From NCBI RefSeq assembly GCF_002135345.1, contig NZ_NEGI01000003.1, forward strand, positions 280,198 through 344,197: a DNA stretch of 64,000 bases, read 5' to 3'. The position numbers and the translations under genes were made by a program. The stretch's first letter is position 1; each line of letters opens with the position of its first letter. Below the pieces are notes generated by a model that had not been told where the DNA came from, ran no database searches, and saw only the letters and a program-made list of their open reading frames with translations. Origin of the DNA: Acinetobacter sp. ANC 4648 (lineage in GTDB: Bacteria; Pseudomonadota; Gammaproteobacteria; Pseudomonadales; Moraxellaceae). This document shows, one piece after another, positions 49,530-59,700 of this stretch.

Positions 49530-50810
49530 ATGGCATTAATCGTTCAAAAATATGGTGGCACCTCTATGGGTACTCCCGAGCGCATTCTAAATGTTGCTCG
49601 TCGTATAAAGCGCTGGCACGACCATGGCCACAAAGTGGTTGTGGTGGTCTCTGCAATGAGTGGCGAAACCAATCGTCTACTTGCTTTAGCGAAAGCCATT
49701 ACCGAAACCCCTGACCCACGTGAACTTGATCAAATGGTGTCTACAGGGGAACAGGTCACGATTTCAATGTTAGCTATGGCACTTAATTCAATTGGTGTCG
49801 CAGCTAAGTCTTTAACTGGTCGCCAAGTCGGAATTAAAACTGATAGCGTATTTACCAAAGCACGTATTGAATCGATTGATACTGATGTCATGACCAGCCA
49901 CTTAGATGCGGGACGTGTCATTGTTGTTGCAGGTTTCCAAGGTTCTGATAGTCATGGTAACACCACAACTTTAGGGCGTGGTGGTTCAGATACTTCTGGT
50001 GTTGCATTGGCAGCTGCTTTAAAAGCAGATGAATGCCAAATTTATACTGACGTAGATGGTGTTTATACCACTGACCCACGTGTTGCACCAAAAGCCAAAA
50101 AAATTGATCGTATTTCATTTGAAGAAATGCTTGAAATGGCATCTCTTGGTTCTAAGGTTTTGCAAATTCGTTCGGTTGAATTTGCGGGTAAATACCAAGT
50201 ACCTTTACGCGTATTATCGAGTTTTGATAATGACGATGATGGTGCATTTGATGAAGATTTCAAAAAAAATGTCGGGACACTAATCACTACTGAAACGGAA
50301 GACAACATGGAAAATCCTATTATCTCAGGTATTGCGTTCAATCGTGACGAAGCTAAATTAACTATTTTAGGTGTGCCTGATGAACCGGGTATCGCTGCGA
50401 AAATTTTATGTCCGATTGGTGATGCAAACATTGAAGTGGATATGATTATCCAGAATGTTGAAGAAGATGGTACAACTGATTTCACCTTCACTGTTAACCG
50501 TAGTGAGTTGAAAAAAGCTACAGCAATTCTTGAAGACACCGCACAAAAAATTGGTGCACGTGAAGTTGCTACTCGTGATGATATTGTTAAAGTATCGATC
50601 GTTGGTGTAGGCATGCGCTCACACGCAGGTGTCGCAAGCAAAATGTTTACTGCTTTAGCCAGTGAAGGTATCAATATCTTGATGATTTCAACGTCTGAAA
50701 TCAAAATTTCGGTCATTATTGAAGAAAACTATTTAGAACTTGCGGTACGTACCCTTCATACTGCTTTTGGTTTAGATCGTGAACACGGTGAATCAAGCGT
50801 GCGTGCTTAA
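49530..50810 (+). CDS. lysC: aspartokinase (lysine-sensitive type, two ACT domains)
   Basis: About 426 residues. Kinase domain with VQKYGGTSMGTPERI, VVVSAMSGETNRL, GFQGSDSHGNTTTLGRGGSDTS and DVDGVYTTDPRV, then C-terminal ACT domains (ILGVPDEPGIAAKI and VGVGMRSHAGVASKMF). It phosphorylates aspartate for lysine, threonine and methionine synthesis; the ACT domains bind amino-acid effectors. The open frame begins at 49452, overlapping alaS, but the ATG at 49530 has GGA six bases upstream and gives the family N-terminus MALIVQKYGG. Confidence 0.97.
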   Translation: MALIVQKYGGTSMGTPERILNVARRIKRWHDHGHKVVVVVSAMSGETNRLLALAKAITETPDPRELDQMVSTGEQVTISMLAMALNSIGVAAKSLTGRQVGIKTDSVFTKARIESIDTDVMTSHLDAGRVIVVAGFQGSDSHGNTTTLGRGGSDTSGVALAAALKADECQIYTDVDGVYTTDPRVAPKAKKIDRISFEEMLEMASLGSKVLQIRSVEFAGKYQVPLRVLSSFDNDDDGAFDEDFKKNVGTLITTETEDNMENPIISGIAFNRDEAKLTILGVPDEPGIAAKILCPIGDANIEVDMIIQNVEEDGTTDFTFTVNRSELKKATAILEDTAQKIGAREVATRDDIVKVSIVGVGMRSHAGVASKMFTALASEGINILMISTSEIKISVIIEENYLELAVRTLHTAFGLDREHGESSVRA

Positions 50811-50864
50811 TTATTAAGCTTTTATGCAATGATTTATTAGTTTATATCAAGTAATAAAAAAATT

Positions 50865-50896
50865 AGAGCCACTATAGTTTTTCTTATAGTGGCTCT
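50865..50896 (+). terminator. hairpin terminator after lysC
   Basis: A 12-bp perfect stem AGAGCCACTATA / TATAGTGGCTCT with an 8-base loop, 54 bases past the stop. The downstream T-tract is weak (GTTATATT). Confidence 0.65.
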
Positions 50897-51058
50897 GTTA
50901 TATTAAACCCACAGGTTTTTTTGGAAAAAATCAGCAGAACTGTTAGAATTGCATAATTCATCACAATTTTCTGTTAAGATTCCATCTGATACCGAGGTTG
51001 TTGCTTTCACTTTTTGAAAAAACTATCGCAGGTTTAGCGTTTAAGCAAGGAGATAAAC

Positions 51059-51313
51059 ATGCTGATTCTGACTCGTCGTGTCGGAGAAACATTAATGATT
51101 GGGGATCAAGTCAGTGTTACTGTACTTGGCGTAAAAGGCAATCAAGTTCGTATTGGTGTGAATGCGCCTAAAGAAGTTTCTGTCCATCGTGAAGAAATTT
51201 ACCAACGCATTCAACATGAACGTGCCATGCACGAACATCTTCAACATATCGACCAAGATTATCAGCCTTCTTTTGAAGATGATAATGCGGCGCAAAACAA
51301 CTATAATCGATGA
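51059..51313 (+). CDS. csrA: carbon storage regulator CsrA
   Basis: An 84-residue RNA-binding homodimer subunit. The first 60 residues match CsrA ([48 protein letters not shown]), including the RNA-binding Leu4 and Arg44-region residues. The C-terminal tail ([25 protein letters not shown]) is an acidic extension longer than the 61-residue E. coli protein, as in other Moraxellaceae. A perfect AAGGAG precedes the start. Confidence 0.97.
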   Translation: MLILTRRVGETLMIGDQVSVTVLGVKGNQVRIGVNAPKEVSVHREEIYQRIQHERAMHEHLQHIDQDYQPSFEDDNAAQNNYNR

Positions 51314-51334
51314 GATTATTAAGTTTTGAAAAAT

Positions 51335-51357
51335 AAAGCGGCTCAAAGGGCCGCTTT
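51335..51357. terminator. bidirectional terminator between csrA and rnhB
   Basis: Stem AAAGCGGC / GCCGCTTT with a 7-base loop between the convergent genes. Confidence 0.85.
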
Positions 51358-51386
51358 AAATTTATCACTAGGTTGAATTTCAATAC

Positions 51387-51956
51387 TCAATCAAGACCTA
51401 ATGCTTTTTTGACTGGCGCATAGCTACGACGATGCTGGTCAATTACACCATGGATTGCAATCGCTTCAAAATGTGCTTTAGTCGGATACCCTTTGTGTTT
51501 AGCAAAACCATATTGCGGATATAACTTATCTAATTCTACCATGTCATGATCACGCGTCACTTTTGCTAAAATACTTGCAGCACTAATCTCTGCATGAATC
51601 GCATCACCACCCACCACAGCATCACAGCTCACCACCAATCCCTGCGGCACTTTATTACCATCGACCAAAACATGCTCTGCAGGTATTTTTAATGCTTCAA
51701 CTGCACGGCGCATAGCCAAAAGCGATGCCTGCAAAATATTAATTTCATCAATTTCAATATGAGATGCTTCTGCAATGGCCCAAGCCAGAGCCTTTTCTTG
51801 TATTTCTTTAAATAATTTTTCACGTTTTTTTTCAGTGAGTTTTTTAGAATCATTTAATCCTTCAATTGGATTATTTGGATCTAAAATTACCGCAGCAGCG
51901 ACCACAGAACCTACCAACGGCCCGCGCCCTGCCTCATCTACACCCGCAATTAACAT
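51387..51956 (-). CDS. rnhB: ribonuclease HII
   Basis: A 189-residue enzyme that nicks RNA-DNA hybrids at embedded ribonucleotides. N-terminal [20 protein letters not shown] holds two catalytic acids (Asp6, Glu7). VDGNKVP and [32 protein letters not shown] complete the family pattern. Length normal. Separated from the upstream lipoprotein gene by a hairpin. Confidence 0.97.
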   Translation of the reverse strand: MLIAGVDEAGRGPLVGSVVAAAVILDPNNPIEGLNDSKKLTEKKREKLFKEIQEKALAWAIAEASHIEIDEINILQASLLAMRRAVEALKIPAEHVLVDGNKVPQGLVVSCDAVVGGDAIHAEISAASILAKVTRDHDMVELDKLYPQYGFAKHKGYPTKAHFEAIAIHGVIDQHRRSYAPVKKALGLD

Positions 51957-51977
51957 GTATTTACCTATCTATATCAA

Positions 51978-52002
51978 AAGAGGCTAAACCCGTCAGCCTC
52001 TT
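51978..52002 (-). terminator. hairpin terminator of the CGC lipoprotein gene
   Basis: Stem AAGAGGCT / AGCCTCTT with a 9-base loop, 16 bases past the stop; only a short U-tract on the minus strand. Confidence 0.6.
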
Positions 52003-52018
52003 GAATTTTAACACGGGA

Positions 52019-52399
52019 TCAGCGAACGACCTCAGCCACACATGCATTAATTGTTTTAGTGACTGCATGCTTAACAATAGTTGCACGTGCATTTGGATCG
52101 AGTGCAGCAGTTGCTAAATCGACAGCCGTCACACTTTGTGGTGCTTTATCGCTGACACAACCACAAATTTCACTTTGAATATTCGTTTTTTGATCAGTAC
52201 TCATCAATTTGGTTGCTGTTTTCCAAGCGGGAAGATTATTAAGTTCAGTTGTACATTTTGCATTAATTGCAATCTTTAAAGCCACTGTACCCAATTGTTG
52301 AGTGGTTGTACCAGCAGCCGACATACCTGTTGAATCGGTTGTTGCACAAGCTGTTAAAACAAGGGCAAATGGTGCAAGCGTAGCAACTAATTTTTTCAC
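52019..52399 (-). CDS. small lipoprotein with CGC motif (paralogue of the gene at 53249)
   Basis: About 126 residues from a GTG at 52399 with AAGGA six bases upstream; the product begins MKKLVATLAPFALVLTAC. The longer frame to 52567 has no such site. Lipobox LTAC makes it a predicted lipoprotein. The mature part has CTTELNNLPAWKTA, then EICGCVSDKAPQSV, and a final NACVAEV, four cysteines in a pattern shared with the gene at 53249-53611. No named family recognised. It lies divergently next to the cytochrome b561 gene. Confidence 0.8.
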   Translation of the reverse strand: MKKLVATLAPFALVLTACATTDSTGMSAAGTTTQQLGTVALKIAINAKCTTELNNLPAWKTATKLMSTDQKTNIQSEICGCVSDKAPQSVTAVDLATAALDPNARATIVKHAVTKTINACVAEVVR

Positions 52400-52630
52400 A
52401 GTTGTTCCTTTTGTCATGAAAATAAGTGCGCGTATTGTGCCTAATCTCATGCAGAGATCATACTTAAAATACTCAGCATTCAAACAATCCCCTCTTAGTC
52501 GCTTAGATTCTCGACACATTGCGGAACAACGTTGCAATTTTAAAACAATCCGTTGAGTTTTTAACACTGATTTTTTCTTTAAAAATAAATATGATAATAG
52601 CTAAATTGAATGCTTATCTCAGAGAGCAAC

Positions 52631-53185
52631 ATGCAAAAAAAACCACAGTACTATACAAGAACAGCGCAATACTTGCATTGGATTATGGCTATTATCTTTA
52701 TTAGTGCATGGCTCATCGGCTTCTATAGTGCTAATTTCCTCAGCTATGACATGGATGGTACCTTTAAAGGCACAGTGATTACTCTGCATAAAAATATTGC
52801 CACAGTTATTATTTTTTTAGTCATCATTCGGATTTTTTGGCGTTACACCCACCCCGCTCCACAATTACCCGATAGCATGTCACCGATGATGAAAAACATG
52901 GCACATTTAGGCCATTTGGTTCTATATCTGCTATTGTTAGCTTTGCCTATCACTGGTTGCTTATTTAGTTGGAGTGCTGGACATCCTGCACCGGTGCTGT
53001 ATTTATTTGAAATCCCACGCTTAGTCCAAGACAATCCTGATTTACTTGATATTGTAAAACCCATTCATATTTACCTTTCATGGTTTGCAGGTTTAGTGGT
53101 ATTGGGTCACATTCTTATAGCACTCAAACATCATTTTATTGATAAAGACAATGTCCTCCGCGGCATGACTAGTCAGGGAAAATAA
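52631..53185 (+). CDS. cytochrome b561 family protein
   Basis: About 184 residues with four membrane helices and histidines placed to bind two b-type hemes (YLHWIMAI, TLHKNIATVII, HLGHLVLYLLLLALPITG, YLSWFAGLVVLGHILIALKHHF). E. coli CybB (YodB) oxidises superoxide or transfers electrons from quinol; here only the family can be assigned. The frame opens at 52610, but the ATG at 52631 gives the family N-terminus MQKKPQYYTRTAQYLHW. It is flanked by two genes on the opposite strand that are related to each other. Confidence 0.92.
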   Translation: MQKKPQYYTRTAQYLHWIMAIIFISAWLIGFYSANFLSYDMDGTFKGTVITLHKNIATVIIFLVIIRIFWRYTHPAPQLPDSMSPMMKNMAHLGHLVLYLLLLALPITGCLFSWSAGHPAPVLYLFEIPRLVQDNPDLLDIVKPIHIYLSWFAGLVVLGHILIALKHHFIDKDNVLRGMTSQGK

Positions 53186-53248
53186 TTTCCTCAGCATGCC
53201 TCCCTCCCTTTATTGCGCCGATATATACACTTTTAATTTCTATATCGG

Positions 53249-53611
53249 CTATTTAAAGGCATCCTGTGCACAGCCTTTTAAACTATTCATTACAACACGC
53301 GTCATTAATTCATTCTTAACTGACTCATTTACAGTGGCTACTAAAATATCTTTGGTAGATATATCATGCATCGCATTTTCACTTACACATCCGCAGACTT
53401 TGCTTTGAGTACGACTTTGTTGAGCAACTGATAAAAACAATGCAGATGCCTGCCAAACTTTTGAAGCCTTTAATTCAGATGCACATTGTTGTTCAATCAG
53501 TGGTTTTAACATTTTCTGAGTTAAAGACTGCTCTTTAACTGCTGTTGCAGCATGGATCATTGCGCTACTCAAAAAAATAACAACAAGCAGCAACTTTAAT
53601 AAATTTTTCAT
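53249..53611 (-). CDS. secreted small protein with CGC motif (paralogue of the gene at 52019)
   Basis: A 120-residue protein with a signal peptide (MKNLLKLLLVVIFLSSAMIHA) but no lipobox, so predicted to be free in the periplasm. The mature part (CASELKASKVWQAS ... KVCGCVSENAMHDISTKDI ... LKGCAQDAF) shares spacing and four cysteines with the lipoprotein encoded on the other side of the cytochrome b561 gene, including the CGCVS core. AAGGA lies upstream of the start. Function unknown. Confidence 0.8.
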   Translation of the reverse strand: MKNLLKLLLVVIFLSSAMIHAATAVKEQSLTQKMLKPLIEQQCASELKASKVWQASALFLSVAQQSRTQSKVCGCVSENAMHDISTKDILVATVNESVKNELMTRVVMNSLKGCAQDAFK

Positions 53612-53625
53612 ACCATATCCTTCAA

Positions 53626-53659
53626 AGATAAAGCAGTATCTTTAGATACTGCTTTATCT
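53626..53659 (-). other. 16-bp perfect hairpin upstream of the CGC gene
   Basis: Perfect arms AGATAAAGCAGTATCT / AGATACTGCTTTATCT with a two-base gap, between the deaminase stop and the CGC gene, 15 bases from its start. No U-tract follows, so it could be a leader fold, a protein-binding palindrome or a weak terminator. Confidence 0.6.
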
Positions 53660-53700
53660 CAACTAACCAGCGATTTTATGGGCAAAAAAGAACATCAAAA

Positions 53701-54711
<1,011 letters not shown>

Positions 54712-54745
54712 TCAATATAAAACGTCTAAATAACTAAAATAAAAA

Positions 54746-54770
54746 AGGGCGCAAACCAAGTTTACACCCT
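54746..54770 (-). terminator. terminator of the purine permease gene
   Basis: An 11-bp stem with two or three G-U pairs on the RNA (AGGGTGTAAAC / GTTTGCGCCCT) and a U6 tract on the minus strand, 17 bases past the stop. Confidence 0.75.
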
Positions 54771-54787
54771 CAATCTAAATGAATGAA

Positions 54788-56107
54788 TCAGCCACCAAAT
54801 GCAGCAAATTTAATCACCCAAAGCACAGCAATAATCCAGACCATATAAGGTACAGTTGCAGCTTTACCCGTAAACAATTTGATTAATGCATAGCTGATAA
54901 AGCCCATGGCAATACCATCTGCAATTGAATAGGTAAACGGCATAAATACGATAGTTAAGAAGGCAGGAACAGCTTCAGTAATGTCATCCCATTCAATATT
55001 CACAATGCCTTGAATCATCAAAACACCGATAAACAATAATGCCGGTGCCGTAGCAAAACTAGGTACAGATTGAGCCAATGGTGCAAGGAATAAACATGCG
55101 ATAAAGAGCAAACCGACAACAACAGCAGTCAAACCTGTACGACCACCTGCGGCTACACCAGCAGATGATTCAATATAAGGTGTTGTTGATGATGTCCCTA
55201 AAGCAGCCCCTGCAACAATTGCTGTTGAATCGGCAAATAATGCTTTTTTCAAACGTGGCAATTTACCATCTTTGAGTAAGCCAGCACGATGTGATACACC
55301 CACTAAGGTTCCAGTTGAGTCGAACAAGTCTACAAGGAAAAAGACAAAAATAACACCGACTAAACTTGCAGTGAATAGACCTTTGAAATCCATTTGTAAG
55401 AATGTTGGTGCAATAGACGGAATCGCTCCTACAACACCTTTAAACTCATTTAAACCTAGCGCTGTTGCTAGGACAGTAATCACTAGAATACTAATGATAA
55501 TTGCACCACGAACTTTAAAGTGATGCATTATCACTACAAGGAAAAAGCCGAACAATGACAACAATACTGTTGGTTGTTTAATATCACCCAAACCAACTAA
55601 AGTTGCTTGATTATCAACAATAATCCCTGAGTTCTTTAAAGCAACTAACGCAAGAAATAACCCTATCCCCCCCCCAATAGCAAACTTCAAAGACATTGGA
55701 ATTGCATTAACGATCGCTTCACGAATTTTAAACATACTGATGATGATAAAAATCAGACCTGACATAAACACAGCTGCAAGTGCAGTTTGCCAAGGCACCC
55801 CCATTCCGATACAAACTGAATAGGTGAAATAAGCATTTAAGCCCATCCCAGGAGCAAGTGCGATTGGATAATTCGCCACAATCCCCATCACCAAGCAACC
55901 AATTGCAGCTGCCAAACAGGTGGCAACGAATACTGCACCATGATCCATTCCCGTTTCCGAAAGAATCAAGGGATTGACAATAATGATGTAACACATGGTT
56001 AAAAATGTGGTTACACCCGCAAGGACTTCAGTTCTAAATGTCGTCTTATTCTCGCTAAGTTTAAATAAACGTTCAAGCAAACCCGCTGAAGGATTTGAAG
56101 TGGTCAT
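54788..56107 (-). CDS. NCS2-family purine permease (AdeP/GhxP-like)
   Basis: A 439-residue integral membrane protein with about 12-14 helices. N-terminal LTMCYIIIVNPLILSETGMDHGAVFVATCLAAAIGC and ANYPIALAPGMGLNAYFTYSVCIGMG, and TTPYIESSAGVAAGGRTGLTAV, are signatures of the azgA-like subgroup that takes up adenine, guanine or hypoxanthine by proton symport. A downstream deaminase supports a purine salvage role. Upstream lies a promoter-hairpin-terminator unit that may regulate it. Confidence 0.93.
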   Translation of the reverse strand: MTTSNPSAGLLERLFKLSENKTTFRTEVLAGVTTFLTMCYIIIVNPLILSETGMDHGAVFVATCLAAAIGCLVMGIVANYPIALAPGMGLNAYFTYSVCIGMGVPWQTALAAVFMSGLIFIIISMFKIREAIVNAIPMSLKFAIGGGIGLFLALVALKNSGIIVDNQATLVGLGDIKQPTVLLSLFGFFLVVIMHHFKVRGAIIISILVITVLATALGLNEFKGVVGAIPSIAPTFLQMDFKGLFTASLVGVIFVFFLVDLFDSTGTLVGVSHRAGLLKDGKLPRLKKALFADSTAIVAGAALGTSSTTPYIESSAGVAAGGRTGLTAVVVGLLFIACLFLAPLAQSVPSFATAPALLFIGVLMIQGIVNIEWDDITEAVPAFLTIVFMPFTYSIADGIAMGFISYALIKLFTGKAATVPYMVWIIAVLWVIKFAAFGG

Positions 56108-56156
56108 TGTTGAGCCCCTGTTAAGTTTGAGCTAGGCGTTAAGTGAGTTTTGAGCA

Positions 56157-56200
56157 TTCATTAAATGAACATTGGCAAATGAGGCTCGAATGAAACATTC
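56157..56200 (-). promoter_or_regulatory. two palindromes upstream of the purine permease
   Basis: TTCATTAAATGAA at 56157-56169 and GAATGAAACATTC at 56188-56200 are short palindromes 50-90 bases upstream of the permease start. They are candidate operator sites for a purine or nitrogen regulator. The match is to symmetry only; no known consensus is recognised. Confidence 0.3.
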
Positions 56201-56244
56201 AATAAACATACCAAAATGACTTTTCCGATAAAGTAATTTACTGA

Positions 56245-56324
56245 ACTAAAAAAGCTGCCTGTAAGCAGCTTTTAAATCAAGTTAAAATAGTGGACTAGAC
56301 TATTTTTCTTTATCGTATGATATT
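56245..56324 (-). ncRNA. candidate small RNA or attenuating leader upstream of the purine permease
   Basis: On the minus strand a perfect TATAAT (56336-56331) is followed by about 80 bases with two hairpins: AAAATAGT / ACTATTTT (56284-56306, 7-base loop) and AAAAGCTGC / GCAGCTTTT (56250-56273, 6-base loop) closed by a U6 tract. The barrel gene upstream already has its own terminator at 56641-56674, so this second one ends something else. The permease starts 138 bases downstream. It could be a stand-alone sRNA of about 80 bases or a premature-termination leader. It does not match the purine riboswitch core. No good -35 was seen. Confidence 0.45.
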
Positions 56325-56336
56325 TTACAAATTATA

Positions 56337-56633
56337 GCATATTGTTTAAATATTTTTATGAATACTGATGATCAACCATTACCAAGCAGTCAACACATAC
56401 AATCCTTCTATAATACTCCTGTAGTTTAATATTCAATTTAGCTAAAAACCAACCAATTGATAATTAAATATTTAACTTAAATAAAAATAATCAATTCAAG
56501 CTGAACTAAAATTTATTGATAAAAACTGATTAATACGACAATCTTAAAATATATAAATTAGCGGTATCTGCACAAATTTTGAAAAGTAAAATCATCTTAA
56601 AAATTCGAGTACGCAGTGAGTTACAATCCAAAC
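56337..56633. other. about 300-base AT-rich gap
   Basis: Very AT-rich sequence between the barrel-gene terminator and the small-RNA candidate. No ORF, repeat or recognisable site seen. Confidence 0.3.
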
Positions 56634-56640
56634 AAAAAAA

Positions 56641-56674
56641 GCTAAGGAAATGAATTAAATATCAAAACCTTAGC
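56641..56674 (-). terminator. terminator of the surface-module operon
   Basis: Stem GCTAAGG / CCTTAGC with a 20-base loop, followed on the minus strand by a U7 tract, about 43 bases past the stop of the barrel gene. Confidence 0.7.
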
Positions 56675-56716
56675 TCTTTCATTTGTTTAATACTCTACAA
56701 TATTAATTAAATGTTA

Positions 56717-59700
56717 TTAATAATAGCCTACAAAGTTCAGGAACCATCCTTTATTACGATAGTTATCTACGCGAGTTAAATCACCATTGAACTCTGTAAA
56801 ATTATAGCCAATACCGACACGGAAATTTTGATTAATATCCTTATCAATACCCAAGAGCACCCCTTGCTTATCCCCACCGTCCTGAACATTCAACCAACGG
56901 TATTCTGCAAGCGCATGCCAATTATTTAGTACTTCATAACGACCTTGCACTGCTGTAAACATCGTATCGGAATCAAACCACTGCCCCTGATCACGCCCTA
57001 AGCGTACTTTGCCGACGCGATCTGCTAACTTCAAAGCAGTTTCAAAACGATGTGTCCAACGGTACACACCTTCAAGTGAAACTACTTGTGCTTGCTGATC
57101 ATAATAGGCTGCCGAGATTGCACTATCATCCCAACCACTGACCTGACCAAGAGATGATAAATCATAAACATAGGTATAGCGCCCGAAAACGCCCCATCGA
57201 GAGTCATTCCATGGTCGATAAGCAAATCCTAAGCTACTTTCAGCAAATTTTGCACCTGCTTCGGCATTAATATGATCACGAGTTTCAGAATAATTGGCCT
57301 TTGCTGCCAAGGTTAAACTGTCATTAATTTTATGTCGTAATGTATTCGTAGTCACCCACTGTGTTCTATCTTCAGCATCTGAATCATCACGCCATTCCAC
57401 TTTACTTTGCCAGTTCGTGTTTGGAGTAGTACGTCCACCATAAACACTCACAGCTTTACGCTTTACATTTCCACTGCTTGCATCAAGATTACCATGCTGT
57501 AAGGAATAACCCAGATTCCAATTTTCTGCAGGGTAAAAATCCATACCAAAGGTATGCACTAATGCATTGCCGTTACGCTGATCTTTCAAATACTGACTTT
57601 CATTATAAACATTTGTTCGCTGAGTTAGACGCCAACGCTGACCGAGCGTCCAACCTGCCTGATTATCATGATTAAATAAACTATCATACTGAGTCGTATC
57701 CGCTGCTACTGTATATGCACCATACAAGCTATGTTCTGGAGTAAGTTGGTACTCCCCCGAAACTGTTGCCGAATCTCCTCGGCTACCATGGGTTGCTGCA
57801 GCATTTACAGAAGATTGATTTCCAAATAAATAGCGTCCACCTAAAGTCACAGCATCATTATTATCATACTGCCCCGAACTATTGACAGTCGCTTGGCCCA
57901 CGCCATACATCTCCAATGAAGGTGTAAGTCTTTGACTATACTTTAGTGCTGCAAGTGTTCCAGCCGCATCACCTGCAAAGCGCTCTTCATCTACATGTCT
58001 TAATTCTGCAGTCAGTGTTTGCTCATCATTCAAACGCCATTCTGTTGTAACCTGACTTTGGCTTAGACTTTCTTGACCACGCTCAGCTCGACTATGCTTA
58101 GTGTATAAACTCATATTAGGTTTAAGTTCCCCTAATACTTCAGCGCCATACTCCGTCACATCCTGTCCTATAAAATCAGTCCGAGCCGAAGAGTATCCTG
58201 CATCGATGTTTCTCCACCACGCACCAGCACTCCAATCACGAGCCGTCAAGCCTTGCTCTTTTAAGTTAACTCTTGCTTCCACCGAAGTTGCCTTACCATT
58301 TCTAGGTACATTAGCGGTCAACTGAGTAAAACTTAAACCACCATTATCTGAAAAAAAGACGGGAACACTGGTCGACTCACTTTGTCCATGTTCGACTTTT
58401 AAGTACGTGCCTCTTCCTGCTTTTAATGTAATATCTGCCGCTTTAAGCTCGTAATCATCACCAGATTTTTGTTCATCAATATAGGTTGCTCCTACACCAA
58501 TGTTATCATTTAACCAATGTTTAGCACGAATACCTGCGGTTAATTGGCCATCCAAACCTTTCGGTGCATATTCATAATCGACTATTAGACGTTGTTCATA
58601 ACCATCTAATGGCGTATCAATAGTAATACTATTGCGATCTTCACTCGCAATTTGGGCTAATGGTCTACGCGTAATGATACGTCCTTGATAAGCATCAAAT
58701 TCATAATCTGCACCACTAATCAATTGCTTGGTCGAAATCACTCGACCCGTCGTTTTATCACGAACTTCCAAGCTCACAATATCTGAACCTGGAACAATAT
58801 CCGTATGGCGTAAATAATATAAACTTCCGCCTGTACCTAGTAGCTCTGTCTGGCCATGTGCTGTATTGGCATCTGATCCAAATAAGCGAATTTTTGTTTT
58901 TTCATCACCATATTTGGTTGATAAATTACTTCTCCAATCCAATGCACCACCATAAAGTGAGCGCTGGTATTGAGCCAGTTCAGTGCCTGTAAATCCTGTA
59001 GCATAGTTACCCCATAACGCTTGGTTTTTATCCCAATCTACACGAAGGTACATTCGCCCTTGAGTATCAACATCTCGTGTTGTCGTAGAGTCATCACCAT
59101 AGGTTGGATAATACTGTTCAGGATCTAATCGTCTAAAAACATCTTCAGCGTAAGAATCTGTAAATCCAGTAAATAATTTTCTAATTTCCCTTTCAGTTGT
59201 ATCCGCCTGAGCAGTAATTAAGTATTTAGCCTTGAGTTTAGATTTAACATAAAATGCAAGTCTTGCATCTGTAAGTAAATCATCATCTCTGCCAGCATTG
59301 GCAGCAATTTCATGCGAACCACTAATTTTCTGTTGTTGCACAGTCACATCTGCAATGGCAGTACCAAAAAAGTATTTACCCGTTACATTTACAGGCAATA
59401 TTTTTTCTATTGCAGTCTCACCATTACCCACACGAATATTAAACTGGTGTTCTCCCACAGGCATGAGATATTCTGCAACAAACTTGCCTTCTTGATCGAC
59501 TGGATAAGTTTGGTCATTAATGGATAACTGACTATTCGAAGGAATATTTCTTCCTTGTACTCGAATTCGCGAACCATGCAGTAAAATATTCTGTTGTCTT
59601 AAACCATTCCCAGCAAAAACATTGTTAATTAAACTTTGTTTAAGTGCATCCTGAGTCGTCAATGCAGTATTCATACTTTTTTCAAGCGTGTTTCTTAATA

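Noticed and set aside
50063..50716. A 217-codon frame antisense to lysC
   Set aside because: Fully inside lysC with low-complexity, Ser-rich composition typical of antisense shadows. No supporting ribosome-binding site.
50811..51386. A tRNA gene next to csrA
   Set aside because: Some gammaproteobacteria have tRNA-Ser after csrA. Here only hairpin terminators are seen; no tRNA-like cloverleaf or T-loop sequence was found.
56108..56336. A purine riboswitch upstream of the permease
   Set aside because: The conserved core of purine riboswitches is not present in the 5' region. A non-riboswitch leader or sRNA remains possible and is reported separately.
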